A stretch of 64,000 bases of DNA from Globodera rostochiensis. Lineage: Eukaryota > Nematoda > Chromadorea > Rhabditida > Heteroderidae. Made by a program: the position numbers and the translations under genes. Position 1 is the first letter of the stretch, and every line of letters begins with the position of its first letter. The notes beneath the pieces were generated by a model. That model ran no database searches, was not told the DNA's origin, and saw nothing but the letters and a program-made list of their open reading frames with translations. Shown in pieces: positions 46,113-57,742 of the stretch. The stretch lies in NCBI GenBank assembly GCA_018350325.1, contig JAEVLN010000002.1:3250295-3314294 (forward strand), given 5' to 3'.

Positions 46113-49100
46113 TCAGAGAGGCTGTGGTGCACCTGGTCGAAGGAAATTGTCAAGGAACCATTGTTCTTTGGGGGCGAAAAGAAGCGGAATGCAAAGCATC
46201 AGGACGACGAAAGCCGTGACGAAGGCGTACAGCTCGAGTCGGTAGTCGGCCTTTAGGTACAATTCAAACGTGGCCTCATGAGCCCAATGCGAAGCGACCC
46301 AAGTGGAGTATTTGCCACTAGTGAAGTTGTAATCTGAACAAAAACCATTTTTCATCCGTTTCAAATACGCATTTGGACGGAAATACAAAGCATTAATCAC
46401 ATTTTGAAAAAATTGCAACTCGGTAAACAAAAAGCAGCTTTGTCCGACTCGTGTCCACCACCTTTAATATCGAAGGCCGGCGATTTGGCAAGGGTCTGGT
46501 AGATGCTGGCCCGGTAACAGTGGGCCTTTCCATCCCGATCGTTCATCCACACATGGGCGTGGTCCTGGAAGTAGCGTCCTTTTCCGTTCAATGTAAGTGT
46601 AATTTCTCACATTCCGCGCATTGTTTAGATCACGACATTGGCTTTGCGTTCGAACATTTTCCGTCGACACGATGTCGCCGGTGGAAAGAGTGAGTAAGGA
46701 AAATATCAAACGCCGAATTATTGGATGCCTCAGTCTGCCGCTTGCGCTCCCAAACAAAAAGGAATTAGCTAAAAACATTATAATTGTTAGTGGCATTATT
46801 TTGCTGACGGTCAATTTAAATGGCTGCTTTGGTTTTTAAAAAATATTGTACCCGTTATTTCCCAACTTAATATTTTGGTTCTTTGAGACAGTATCTTTAA
46901 CACTTTGTTTTGACCAAATAAGCAAACAGTGCCTGTCTCGTTGAGAAATTGGTCCATTTGCATGTCATGGGTGGCATTTGTGAGTGTACGAAAAAGCGGA
47001 CAAGACCAAGTGGTTTTGAAGAAACAGTTGCCCAATTCTTCCGCCTAAAATAAGCACATTAAACACTAAACACACGCCAATGGAGTCCAATTACATATTT
47101 GTCATTGACTTTGAACGCCGCGCTTTCTGTTGCATCATTAAACACATACGAAAGTGCCGCTCTCAGAGCAATGTTTGATGCATCGATTATTTTGTGGAGG
47201 TACTCTTCCATATGTTTGGGCTGAGAGCGAATTTGATCGTCCAAGAATGAGTTAACATAACTAAATAGAAGTAAGTAGAAGAAATTAATGTATGTTAAAT
47301 ACCCGTATTGGTATTTGCCAGGCCCGAATGAGCTCAGAATCAGTCCAGGGACTTTAGTAGATGTCTTCAGAATGGAGTGGTAACTGGACGGTGGGACCGC
47401 TTCGTAGTCAGGCGTGGTAGGATCAACAAAATGAACGTGCTCGTGCTCGCCGCTTCCGTTTGCATAATGTAGAATAGTATCAACCTAAATAACATTCACG
47501 CGAAGCTTAAACGACTAGCATTATGTATATACAAATTTAAAAAATAAAATCTCATCTCAAATACGGTGGGGGGGGGGGCAGTTAAAAAATTTTGCAATTT
47601 CCATTCGCTTGAAAAGTTTAGGGCAAAGACAAAATATTGAACAAACCAGGCTTTTGTTTTGGTTGTAAATTTGGCTGTCAGTGTGCGCATAAAGTTTCGA
47701 CGATGCACCGATTTGTTGAAGTTCCATGAAAAAGGAAAGTGCGTCCACTCCAATCTGTCGAACGTTGTACTCCTTTGTGGTGAAGTTCTTTGCCTCTGCG
47801 GGAAATTTTTCCCGTTCCATGTCCCACATCCAACGACTGCTCCCAATGTAGCCCAGGGACTCGCCATGCAGAAAGGCGAACAACAATTGACGCCCCGACT
47901 GCCGTGAGAGGCGTAAAAAGGTTTTCATTTGCTGACCAACAGCATCGGCGGCCAACAGCAAGGACATAAGGGAGCTGAGTGCAGACAAATCACCACCTTT
48001 GGTATTGCGAAAAGTGGAGAATGTGTCCATCTAAGAATGGCATTTTGGATAAATCCAAATAATAGAAAATGAGACTCGCAAGTTAACTCAAAAAAAAACA
48101 TAGCCATATTCATAACCAAAACGTACAATAAAAACATTCCAGTTTTCTAATCTAAATGATGGAACCGACCCGAGCTGCCAATACAAATTGATCAACGCTG
48201 GCGTCAGGTTGGCTCATATTCAGTGATGGCAACATCAGAAAAACATTCAAATCCTCTAACACTTCGCACAAAGAACTGAAAAAGCCAAATCGGTCGGTTA
48301 TGTTGAGAGAAACTCCTAAAAAAATATTCAACTCACTTTTCAGCGTCTATATATCTCTCCAAACAAATCTTTGCATTTCCGGCTGAAAACATGAACTGAG
48401 TCATGCGCCCCATGCAACGGAATCCGTCGGCCAACAATTTGTTGTTAAAAGGATTGAGGCACTAAACACAGAATAAATAATTCATTGCTATTCTTTGATC
48501 TTTGCCCGACCTTATCAACGATCAATTTGATTTCATCTTCGTTGGTGGCCAGACGAAGAGGCTTAGCGAAATTGACAAACTTCAACCCATCGGGGTGGAT
48601 TGCGTTTCCTTGATTCCATCCATGACAACTCTCAGCAGTCGTTTCTGTCGGATAGAAAGCTGCAAAAAACTTTAGTGGTAATTAGCTTCAATTTACCTGT
48701 GAATTAAAAAATATTGCATCCCTAAAACCAGTTTCGTATCTGATAAGCAATTGATCCAAGCACAAATATGTGAGTTCAAAGGACAAACCGAGCAAATTTA
48801 TCCAAAAACATTAAATTCCAAAATTTTCAAAGCTAAGCTAATTTGTAAGACTTTCAGACATCGTAAAAATAGTACAGAGTTTAACTTACAGAACTGGCGG
48901 TTTGGACAAAACGCATCCTCAGAAAAGTTTGAAGGCCTTTCGTTTCCACGATCTATCAACAAAATCCCGACAACCTTTTCGTGTGAACGAAGTACGTCGA
49001 TCAAAGGTCTAAAGAAATAGAATTGTATTTTAACTTTCTTTCACATAAAGAAAGAAAACTAATTAAAATTATAAGCCCAAAAAACTGCCGATATACTAAC

Positions 49101-49541
49101 CCTCTCATTTTTTTAAGGGCAACAACAGCAATTATATTAGAAATTCCGAAAGGCAAATTGTCGACGGCACTTTGCACATCTTTTTTTTCGGCAATTGTAG
49201 TCAGTGCGCCAACATTTCCATTGATATCAGCTTAATCGAGCAAATGTAAGTGAATTACTATACAATAAAACGAATACATTGACATCCAATTGAATCAGTT
49301 CCATTCAGCATTCGAATGCATTGGACTTCGCTGTTATTGACTCTAATAAAAATTTGATCCTGTATGTTGGCATAAGAGTCCACTAAAAGTTAATTAGCAT
49401 TAATTACGTTTTGTTTTCGGAGTGTGGATTTTTTTAAAGGCCAGCCAAAGTATCATTATCAAAAAAACTTTTACCTCCTATGAAGATAAAGCATTCTAAT
49501 AGCAACACAAGCAGAAATAGTGAAATATTAGAAGGAAACAT
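46113..49541 (-). CDS. aph-2: nicastrin (gamma-secretase subunit)
   Basis: Type I membrane glycoprotein of gamma-secretase, needed for Notch cleavage. The minus-strand start at 49541 gives a signal peptide (MFPSNISLFLLVLLLECF). The ectodomain includes QIFIRVNNSEVQCIRMLNGT with DSIGCQ, then IDVLRSHEKVVGILLIDRGN, the aminopeptidase-like segment GRQLLFAFLHGESLGYIGSS with RWMWDMEREKFP, and late exons with FQDHAHVWMNDRDGKAHCYR and YSTWVASHWAHEATFELYLK. A single C-terminal transmembrane helix (LYAFVTAFVVLMLCIPLLF) precedes a short tail. The DYIGS signature reads GYIGS here; the preceding Glu is kept. More than ten exons, not all resolved. Confidence 0.9.
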
Positions 49542-50647
49542 TTGATAGGCGCCAATTAATCTACATAATTTGGTAAATAGGGTAGGGGTCAGTTGCGTCT
49601 CAGGAACGTTTAGCAACTCATAACTTTTTTCAAGACTGACCAATCTTCATAATCTTTATATTATTCGAAAGCTCTAAATGATTAGAAGATATATGTCAGC
49701 AACAACGAGCCGATTCGATTCATTATTAAAAAGTTATAAATGAAAGGTGTAAAAATCGGACTTTTTCATTGTTTTCTTGGTCATAACTTTGTTCAATTAT
49801 TCAAATTCTTTTTGAATGGTTAAATTTGGCGTATTGTTAGTTTTGAAACGATCACGCATATTACACGAAGTTTTTGTTTCCTTTCCCCTACAGTAAAAAT
49901 CATTTTCTCACTTTTCTTTTGTGAATACAAATCAATCGCGAAAAAGTTTGGAATTGGTCCATCGAAATAAATAAATCTTTTGGGTAGATATGCATAGAGT
50001 TATGGTACATATATCTAAAAATATCTAACTGATTTTGAAATTTTCAAATAACCGGATTCGAACATTCGTTGAATTGAATTTACAATTTGTGAAATGAAAT
50101 AATAATCTATATTTATGTATATTTTTTAGAAATAGCATGTTGAAGGAAAAAACAATGTCAGGGCCTTATTTGTTAGGCAAAAAATGGGGGGGGGGGGGGA
50201 GGCTGTGTTTACGTGTACATATTTTTCGTTTTTATTGCACTTAAAGGATTTCCCCCAAAGAAAATTTTCTCCAAAAATCATTTTAGGGTTCAAGGCATTT
50301 TCCGTTTTACTGCATTTTTCTTAAGCATTTTCCAAAAAATGTTCCATCGTCGTGGGTGCGGTGCGGCGTTTGAGGAATAGGAAAATTTTTTGGTACAAGA
50401 TGCAAAACAAAAGAGTCTCCCTATGGATTTTTTGCCATTAAACATTTCGGGAGGCCCCTTGGTCCTCCCTGGCTACGGCCCTGAACAATATAATTTATTA
50501 ACATTCGTTTTCGATTCCGTGTTCTATTAAATCCTAGTTCGGATCTTTTTTCCATGATTGTAATAACGCGATAAGACAAAAAAAAAAATTCTATGTATGT
50601 TCAAAATGAAGTAACATTAAGATTGACATTATTACAAGTATATCGAA
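49542..50647. other. divergent intergenic region nicastrin / Vasa-like gene
   Basis: About 1.1 kb, strongly AT-rich apart from one MITE (50159-50483). It should contain both promoters. No gene is seen. Confidence 0.5.
50159..50483. mobile_element. degenerate hAT-type MITE
   Basis: Left end cagggcc, right end ggctacggccctg, flanked by near-identical 8-bp duplications (aacaatgt and aacaatat). A poly-G tract lies near the left end. The left inverted repeat is eroded. Confidence 0.75.
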
Positions 50648-53600
50648 ATGATATCTTTGGATGATTGGGGCGCTGGAGGAGTCGACAACTTTGCATTTGG
50701 TGGTGGGGGTAGTGGACGCGGACGTGGTCGTGGTGGGCTTCCGATGGATTCTAGATTTGGCCAAGGACCTCCTGCTGACCATGGTTTCCTTTTTATACGT
50801 CTCGAATTAAGGTTGAAATAAACGGCAACGGGAAATTCTGATTGGCAAGGGGTTTTCTTCAATGTTTTGTTTTAAGCTGTCACCGTACCTGATGCATTTG
50901 GTAGTGGACGCGGACGTGGACGTGGTGGACCTTCCATGGATTCTGGATTTGACCAAGGACCTCCTGCTGACCATGGTTATGCTCGTAGGTTTTAACATGT
51001 CATTTAAGGTGGAGGGAGGGTGGGCACTAAACATCATTGGAAATACCTATTTTTGAAATAAATAATGGGGTTTTTTTGTTTCGATTACTCATTTTTCCGT
51101 TTCAAGCTGTCACCGAATCTGCATTTGGTCGTGGGAGTATTGGACGTGGACGTGGACGTGGTGGACCTCCGATGGATTTGGCACAAAACGGATTTGTTGG
51201 CGACGGTCATGCTCGTAGGTTTTTAAAATATGTCAATTAAGGTTGAACATTAGAGACTATCGGCTAATATTTTAATAAGCAATGGTTTTGTTTTTGATTG
51301 AATTACTCAATCTTTTTTTTCAATTTAAGCTGTCCTTGAAAATGCATTTGGTCGTGGGGGTAGTGGACGCGGACGTGGTGGACCTTCCATGGATTCTGGA
51401 TTTGACCAAGGACCTCCTGCTGAACATGGTTATGCCCGTAGGTTTTTATACTGTTCAAATTAAGGTTGAGAACAAACGACATCGGGAAATTCTGATGGGC
51501 AAGATTCTTCAATGTTTTCGTTTTAAGCTGTCACCGAATCTGCATTTGGTAGTGGACGCGGACGTGGACGTGGTGGACCTCCGATGGATTCTGGATTTGA
51601 CCAAGGACCTCCTGCTGACAATGGTTATGCTCGTAGGTTTTTATACGGTTCAAATTAAGGTTGAGAATAAACGGCACCTTGGAAATTCTGATTGGCAAGG
51701 GGTTTTCTTAAATGTTTTGTTTTAAGCTGTCACCGAATCTGCATTTGGTAGTGGGGGTATTGGACGCGGACGTGGACGTGGTGGACCTCCGATGGATTCT
51801 GGAGTTGACCAAGGACCTCCTGCTGACAATGGTTATGCTCGTAGGTTTTTATACGGTTCAAATTAAGGTTGAGAATAAACGGCACCTTGGAAATTCTGAT
51901 TGGCAGTGGTTTTCTTAAATGTTTTGTTTTAAGCTGTCACTGAATCTGCATTTGGTAGTGGTCGCGGACGTGGACGTGGTGGACCTCCGATGGATTCTGG
52001 ATTTGACCAAGGACCTCCTGCTGACAATGGTTATGCTTGTAGGTTACTTACTTATGATGTTGTATACTATGCATGCCTTAGCTAAAATGGAGCAGCGCGA
52101 GAGGGCTGCGCATGAAATCCCACACATTCCCACGAAGCGTGCAATTGAGGAAATTTTCGAGGAGGATGTTCGCGTCAAGGACAAATACGTTAACATTCGT
52201 GAAGAGGATGAGAATGTGACGGTCACTGGTCCATATGCAGACAAATACCAAGAATTTGAGTAAGAACTTTGTAACAAGATTATTGCTTTATTTATTTGTT
52301 TTAAGGCGTTGGTCAGACTTCGAGTTCGAGCCGGCTTTGTTGGCAAACATAGAGAAAGCCAATTACACGTTTCCGCGTAAAATCCAGTCGCTTACTTTTC
52401 CGCTGATAAAAGGAGGTAGGTGAATTATTGGTGAAAAGGAAAATAAACATCAAAAATCGAAAGATTTTTGAGCCTAACAATCTCACGTCGATTTGAATTA
52501 AAAAAAAAAGAAATGTTTTTTTTCACATTTGCTGATTTTAAATCATATTAAGGCCACGACTTGAAAGGTCATGCCGAGACAGGGAGTGGCAAAAGTGCCG
52601 CCTTTCTGCTTCCGATCATCGACGCCGTCATGAAGAACAAGAAATTAGGTCAGTACACTTCGCGACGATGCTGTCCATTCGCACTGATTCTGGAGCCGAC
52701 ACGCGAGTTGACTGTCCAGGTGTACGATCAGGCGAGAAAACTGACAGTCGGTTAGTAATTTTGATGACTAAACTACTCATATAAAATGGCGATAACTTCC
52801 ACAAAACGGACAGAATCGGAGCAGTGCCATTGAAAGGAGACATTACAGTAGATCTGGGATCCCAAAATTCAACGCCCTCATTATTATTCAGGAGTTTCGC
52901 AAAAGTGTTTTTTTACGAAAGCGAAGCAAATTGTAAGGGGTAGAAACTTTCTTGCTTATCTAACCCCTTAAACTTTTATATTTTGGATCCATTTTCCTAT
53001 ATCAGTTAAAAATTTTACGAGATGACCCGTAACCTACTACTATATATATCCAGTTACGAGATGACCGTAACCTACTACTAGTATATATCCAGTCGAATTC
53101 TATGGGCTTCAATTTTGTTGTCAAATTAAGATTGTGATGTGTCGGTTTCTCGAGCATACGGAATGTATTTGCGTCATGCGAACCTTCGTCAAATTTCTAC
53201 GGATGGCTGTGACATTCTTATCGGTACACCAGGACGTATCTGCGACTTCTTCCACGCCAAAAATGTGAGGGAATTTTCTGGCCTTTTGTGTGCTAAATTT
53301 TGTTTTCTTTTCAGCTCTTATGCGACAACTTGAAGGTGCTCGTTTTTGACGAGGCAGACCAGCTGTTGGAGGACAGTTTCCAAGCCAATTTGCGTCAGCT
53401 TAATGTAGTTACCAACTGGCCCAAGGCATGGCAAATTAAAAAAAAAAATTTATTTCTTCTTTAATTTAGATTGAAGAGCGTCAGACGTTGTTGTTCAGTG
53501 CAACTTTTCCGGTTGTTGTGCAAAAGTGGGCGGATGAATGGATGCGCAATGATTCGATGATGGTCTCAAACAAACGGTTGGTCGGTGCGAATTCGCGCAT

Positions 53601-54431
53601 CAAACAGAAGTTTTTGCTGACCAACAATGCGTCCAAGAAGGACACGTTGCTCCGACTGTTTCAGCTCGAATTGGAGGAGGCGAAGAAACGCGACCGTAAG
53701 CCAATGTTTTTTTTCTTCTCTTGAATTGGTTTTTGTACCCACCACCACGAACCTTCTTATTTCAGCCGTCAATGGAAAAATTCGCAACACTATGGTATTT
53801 GTGAATTCAAAACGTGATGCGGATGTAGTTTCAACTTACCTGAATCAATTTGGCTTTGAAACCACCACAATCAACGGGTTAGTTTGTTGGTGGGATTCTT
53901 CTCCAGAAAAGTTTTTGCATTGCTTTCAAATTAAGCAACCGTCCACAAGAGATGCGAGAAAAAGCACTGTCGGACTTCCGTGCCGGCCGTTATCAGGTAG
54001 GTAGGAGCTGCCTGCAAATCAATAAACTCCAAATTTGTCAGATTGTTGTCACGACGGATGTTTGCGCGCGTGGGCACGACATCAAAGACTTGGACCACGT
54101 TATCAATTTGGATTTGCCCCCGTCAGGAGGGGAAGGGATCGAGGAAAGTTATACGACGTACGTGCATCGCATTGGTCGTACCGGGCGTTTGCAGGAGGGC
54201 TCGGCCACCACATTTTTCGATGCTACCGCTGATATCGCCATGGCGCAGGGAATCGTCAAGGCACATATTACCTCATTTCTTGTCGTTTGCTTGAATTCAT
54301 TTCAAATTCTTAAGGGTCTCCAAGAAACGGAACGAGAAGCGCCAGAATGGCTTCACAAACTGTGCACTGAGGGGTTCGCAGGTGGAATGGGCGAAGTCAC
54401 TGATGCGGATTTGTTGGATGTTTTGAAATGA
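50648..54431 (+). CDS. Vasa/GLH-like DEAD-box RNA helicase with RGG-repeat N-terminus
   Basis: ATP-dependent RNA helicase, probably of germ granules. The start opens [20 protein letters not shown]. Seven Gly/Arg-rich exons (50648-50798, 50877-50984, 51107-51214, 51330-51437, 51528-51632, 51727-51840, 51934-52038) encode units such as [20 protein letters not shown] with [12 protein letters not shown]. The core has the Q motif (YTFPRKIQS), I ([14 protein letters not shown]), Ia ([12 protein letters not shown]), Ib ([13 protein letters not shown]), II ([13 protein letters not shown]), III (LLFSATFP), IV ([14 protein letters not shown]), V ([13 protein letters not shown]) and VI ([14 protein letters not shown]). 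Motif V has His where Leu is usual. The acidic end is DADLLDVLK. Vasa/GLH assignment rests on the repeats plus core and is not certain against DDX3/PL10. Confidence 0.82.
50877..52038 (+). repeat. array of six duplicated exon-intron units
   Basis: Exons 2-7 of the helicase gene and their introns repeat with a period of about 200-230 bp. Each exon begins ctgtcacc (or ctgtcctt) after ttaag (or tcaag) and ends before gtaggt. Exon lengths are 108, 108, 108, 105, 114 and 105 bases, all multiples of three and all in phase 1 at both ends. The introns are also similar (gttcaaattaaggttgaga is recurrent). Confidence 0.92.
53018..53095. repeat. two-copy tandem repeat in a helicase intron
   Basis: A unit with acgagatgac and cgtaacctactacta, followed by tatatatccag, occurs twice in the long intron between motifs Ia and Ib. 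Confidence 0.8.
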
Positions 54432-54689
54432 GGCCGTTTAATCCTTTGTTGAAAAACAGAAAAGGACGAATTCGTTGAATCCAAGTTGTTGATTTTTGAC
54501 AATTCTGAAACACATTTTCAAATATGTTTTGCTTCGAGTAAAATATTCCTTATCATGTGTTCGATATGCGGCGTTTTATTGAAACTTGTTTTCTCAAGAC
54601 AGAAGCTAGATAGTTTTTTTTCAAACATCCGCTTTTTTCCGTCCGTGAATCCGTTTTCAGAATCTTGAAAAAGTTATAAGTAGCATGAA

Positions 54690-55697
54690 TGTTTTTTCGG
54701 TTACACCAATTTCGGTCGAAATGAGTTCCCAACTAAAGATACAATTCAGTACCGTTAAGGCGCTGCCGGCTCAAACGCCGTAGTCAGTCGTTAATGGTCA
54801 ACAAGCTGAACCACTTTCTGCTCGGTTGTGCCACAAACCAAGACATGGCCGGCGGAGTGTATTGTAACACGCGCAATGTGTTCGATTGGTCGGATAGCAC
54901 AGCGGCAAGTTCATGCAAGGCCGTAGCCAGGATGGGGGGGGGATCCAAAAAGTCGATTCTTAGGGCTTTATTTTTGCTGTTTATTGCATTTTTGTTAATC
55001 AATTTTTCCGAAAAGTGTTGGATATCACTTTAAAATTTTCAAAAAATTTCATTTTCGGGGAGGGGGGGCGGGCCCCTCCTGGCTACGGCCTTGAATTCAT
55101 GTGTAAATCACTAGAATCGAAAATTATCTAAAAACAGTCTTTTTTTGCCCCCCTCAAAACAATCGGATTTTTTATTTGAAAAAGAATTAATTCACCAATT
55201 ATGAAGAGCTTTAACACTCCTCAATCACCCAAAACTTCAAGGAAATGCGTGTAAATGAGCATTTCAGAGTTTTGTCAATTACGCCTACGACCTGTTCAAA
55301 ATGGCCAACGCGAGCTATCTGACCCAACAGCGCAATCGCAAATTGACGCTCGCCCACCAATGGACGGTACGACACGAGCCGCTCGCCACCATCCCCGTTG
55401 AGCCGTCCTCCTACGCACAGCAGCGCAAGTTCGAGCTGGCTCTGTCGAGGAATGGCACTTCAACCAATTGCCGCGGTTCGGCAATGAAAAACAGGCATTT
55501 TTTGTTTTGTTTTTTAAAATTTAAATTGACAGGGACGGAGGGGGGCTACAGCGGAGGGTCGCGAGGGTCATCTCACACCATAACTTTTTGGACCAAAAAG
55601 TCTTCATATTTGTCGAATGACCATCTGGATGCTTGTTTTTTTAGATTTATTTAACTAATGATTAAGTAATGACTGATGGCATTATTCCATATTTCAG
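54690..55697 (+). pseudogene. truncated duplicate of the MED27 gene
   Basis: The segment aligns to the intact MED27 locus downstream in pieces: 54690-54752 matches 57922-57985 (upstream region), 54759-55448 matches 58438-59118, and 55449-55680 matches parts of 59985-60440. Exons 1 and 2 are missing. Exon 3 has an in-frame TAG (cgccgtagtc against cgccgcagtc), and a deletion joins two distant exons after SYAQQRKFELALS. It carries the same intronic MITE with the same target duplication. It is therefore a decayed segmental duplicate and not a second working gene. Confidence 0.88.
54916..55093. mobile_element. hAT-type MITE, copy inside the MED27 pseudogene
   Basis: 178 bp with perfect inverted ends caaggccgtagccagg / cctggctacggccttg and flanking 8-bp duplications agttcatg and aattcatg. 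It is near-identical in sequence and position to the element in the intact MED27 gene. Confidence 0.9.
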
Positions 55698-57105
55698 AAA
55701 ATGTTCATCATTTTGCAATTCCTTCGTCTGTCTCCGTTTTCCGCCAACGGACGGTGGCCCTGCAAATTTTGCTCCAACGGTCGACGACCCGTCGCCAACA
55801 GTCAATCCCTTCACCTCGTCGGTCGTGTTGAGATGGAATTACTGGACGAAAATGCCAAAATGACACTTCCAAATCGAACCCATTCATTCGCATTCGACGA
55901 CGGAGTTCGTTTCGACTTTGAAACGGCCGACGTTCCAAACAGAGAGCAAATCCACACGGAGTGAGTCGGTGCTGGGAGTAGGCACCGGCCCCTCCTTTCT
56001 GGCCACCTCTTTCCCGTTCATCAAACCCTTTTCTGTTAGAAACAGTTTATTATTGCCCGAACTCTGATTAAGCTCGCTTCCCGATGTGCTGATCTGCGAC
56101 GAGTGGTGGCTGCCCATGTTGCCATCTACCGGCAACTGATCTGCGAAACGCTGTCCGAAGAGGGCGATGTTCGCTGACAGATCGGGTTATCGGACAGATG
56201 GACCCAATTGGTGTTAAAATGTCACGAGCTTTGGTGTGGGTGGTGGACCCGGTGATGGCGACATTTCCGGGACTGCTGGACACGGACAGTGACGGAACCG
56301 TCCTCCTCATGGGACTCATGTGCAAATTCAATTTGGACAAAGTGAGCTCCGACTTCCTTTCGGTCACTACCCCCCCCCCCCCCCTCCCCAAATTCAGCGC
56401 GCTTGGCCCCACAGGACGGCGGCGTTCATTTCAGTGCCCACACTTCAGAGACGCACACTTCAGTGCCGGGACACTTCAGTGCCAGCAATTAATAGCATAT
56501 AACTTTTTTTAAACTCAACCAAATCAAACAATCAAGATATCAATTGAAGGCTCTAAATAAGAAGTATCGTATAAAAAAAAACCAAGGTGGTTCAATTCGT
56601 TTTTAAGAAGTTCAACGTGAAAAACACCCAAAATCGGGGCTTTTTATCCGTTTTATCGCAATAACTTTTTACGAATTTTTAATTGATTAGCGTTGGCTTA
56701 ACAATAGCTTTTTAAAAAAGCTTAGTGCTTTCCAATGACATCTTAATTGTTTGATTTGGTTGAGTTTAAAAAAAGTTATATGCTTTTAATTGCTGGCACT
56801 GAAGTGTCCCGGCACTGAAGTGTGGGCATTGAAGTGTGCGTCTCTGAAGTGTGGGCACTGAAATGATGTGTACCGCCACAGGAGGCCACGCGTCGCTTTC
56901 GTTTCGTTTATATGCAATTCCTTCTGCCGCTGTTCGCACTGAACGACGATGGGCGATGGCGTCAAAAACTGTGGACATTTCTGAAGGGGCTCTTGGACGC
57001 CGAGGAACCGAACCCAATCAAAATGTTTGCCACTGATCTGTGCAAATGCGTCGATATTTTTGAATATGCTTTGAATCTCTGTGGCGAACATTCAATTGAC
57101 TGAAC
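55698..57105 (+). pseudogene. decayed remnant of an unidentified multi-exon gene
   Basis: Several protein-like pieces follow in order on the plus strand: VEMELLDENAKMTLPNRTHS and FDDGVRFDFETADVPNREQ (55830-55960); KQFIIARTLIKLASRCADLR and VVAAHVAIYRQLICETLSEE (56040-56175); after a frameshift, LTDRVIGQMDPIGVKMSRAL and WVVDPVMATFPGLLD (56170-56340); and FRFVYMQFLLPLFALNDDGR with FATDLCKCVDIFEYALNLCG up to a stop at 57103 (56890-57105). An inverted-repeat element (56427-56865) interrupts it. I do not recognise the protein. The frameshift and insertion suggest it is dead; the last piece has a second, frameshifted copy at 31055-31310. Confidence 0.6.
56427..56865. mobile_element. inverted-repeat (foldback/MITE) element
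   Basis: Both ends start catttcagtgcccacacttc and continue inverted for about 90-110 bp, built of sub-repeats of cacttcagtgcc. One arm has an extra sub-repeat. The interior is AT-rich and noncoding. No clear target duplication was found. Confidence 0.8.
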
Positions 57106-57171
57106 GATTGCTTTTATTTGTTCATTCAAAATGGCTAAACTTTCACGATAAAATTTTACATTTGTTGTAAT

Positions 57172-57370
57172 GGGTCTGTATTCGGACCGATTTTGGCTGA
57201 GCCTGCATTCGGACGGTCTGCATTCAGACCGATTTTGGCTTGGTCGGTATTCAGACCGATTTACAGTGGGTCGACATTTGGACCGGTCGACATTCGGACC
57301 GATTTTGGCTTGGTCTGCATTCGGGCGGTCTGCATTCGGATCGGTCGACATTCGGACCGATTTTGGCTTG
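57172..57370. repeat. minisatellite upstream of mini-gene copy 2
   Basis: Imperfect units of gaccgattttggcttgg and ctgcattcgga, inverted relative to 30825-31030. It ends shortly before the TATA box of the mini-gene. Confidence 0.85.
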
Positions 57371-57389
57371 TTTTCCCTTGTTTTTTTGG

Positions 57390-57397
57390 TATAAATA
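57390..57397 (+). promoter_or_regulatory. TATA box of mini-gene copy 2
   Basis: tataaata lies 47 bp before the ATG at 57444 and is preceded by a T-rich stretch. Copy 1 has the same sequence and spacing. Confidence 0.6.
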
Positions 57398-57443
57398 GAC
57401 AGGGATTTCACCATTCTTACTTTTTTCCTTCTCATTCCTCATT

Positions 57444-57742
57444 ATGAACGAGAACTTCGGCAATTTGCACGAGATTCTGTGGGTAGAGATTGGTACTTTC
57501 GCCACCTGGGAAGCGGTGCACGCGTATTGTGCGCAACACCGTTACCACAAACGTCATTCACCAAATCCTAGGGTAGTATACTACGAATGCTACCGCAGGA
57601 GGCATCATGATTGCAGATATAGACTGTAAGTAATTTGAATAGAATTTGTTTTTATTTTAGCAACTTAAGAAAGGCGGAAGAGCTGGATTTCGGAGAATTC
57701 CAAATCACGCTCTACCAGGCTGGTTACCATAACCACAACTGA
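57444..57742 (+). CDS. stand-alone FLYWCH/WRKY-GCM1-like zinc-finger mini-gene, copy 2
   Basis: Exons 57444-57625 and 57661-57742 with a 35-bp intron give the same 87 residues as the minus-strand copy at 30280-30578, and the intron is identical too. The predicted zinc ligands are C49, C57, H84 and H86 (ending GYHNHN). A TATA box, short leader, good splice sites and a stop make a complete transcription unit. The 3' flank (57743-57918) is shared with copy 1 but differs by substitutions and indels, and similarity ends near 57918. No transposase domain is present. The product is basic and probably nuclear. Confidence 0.68.
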
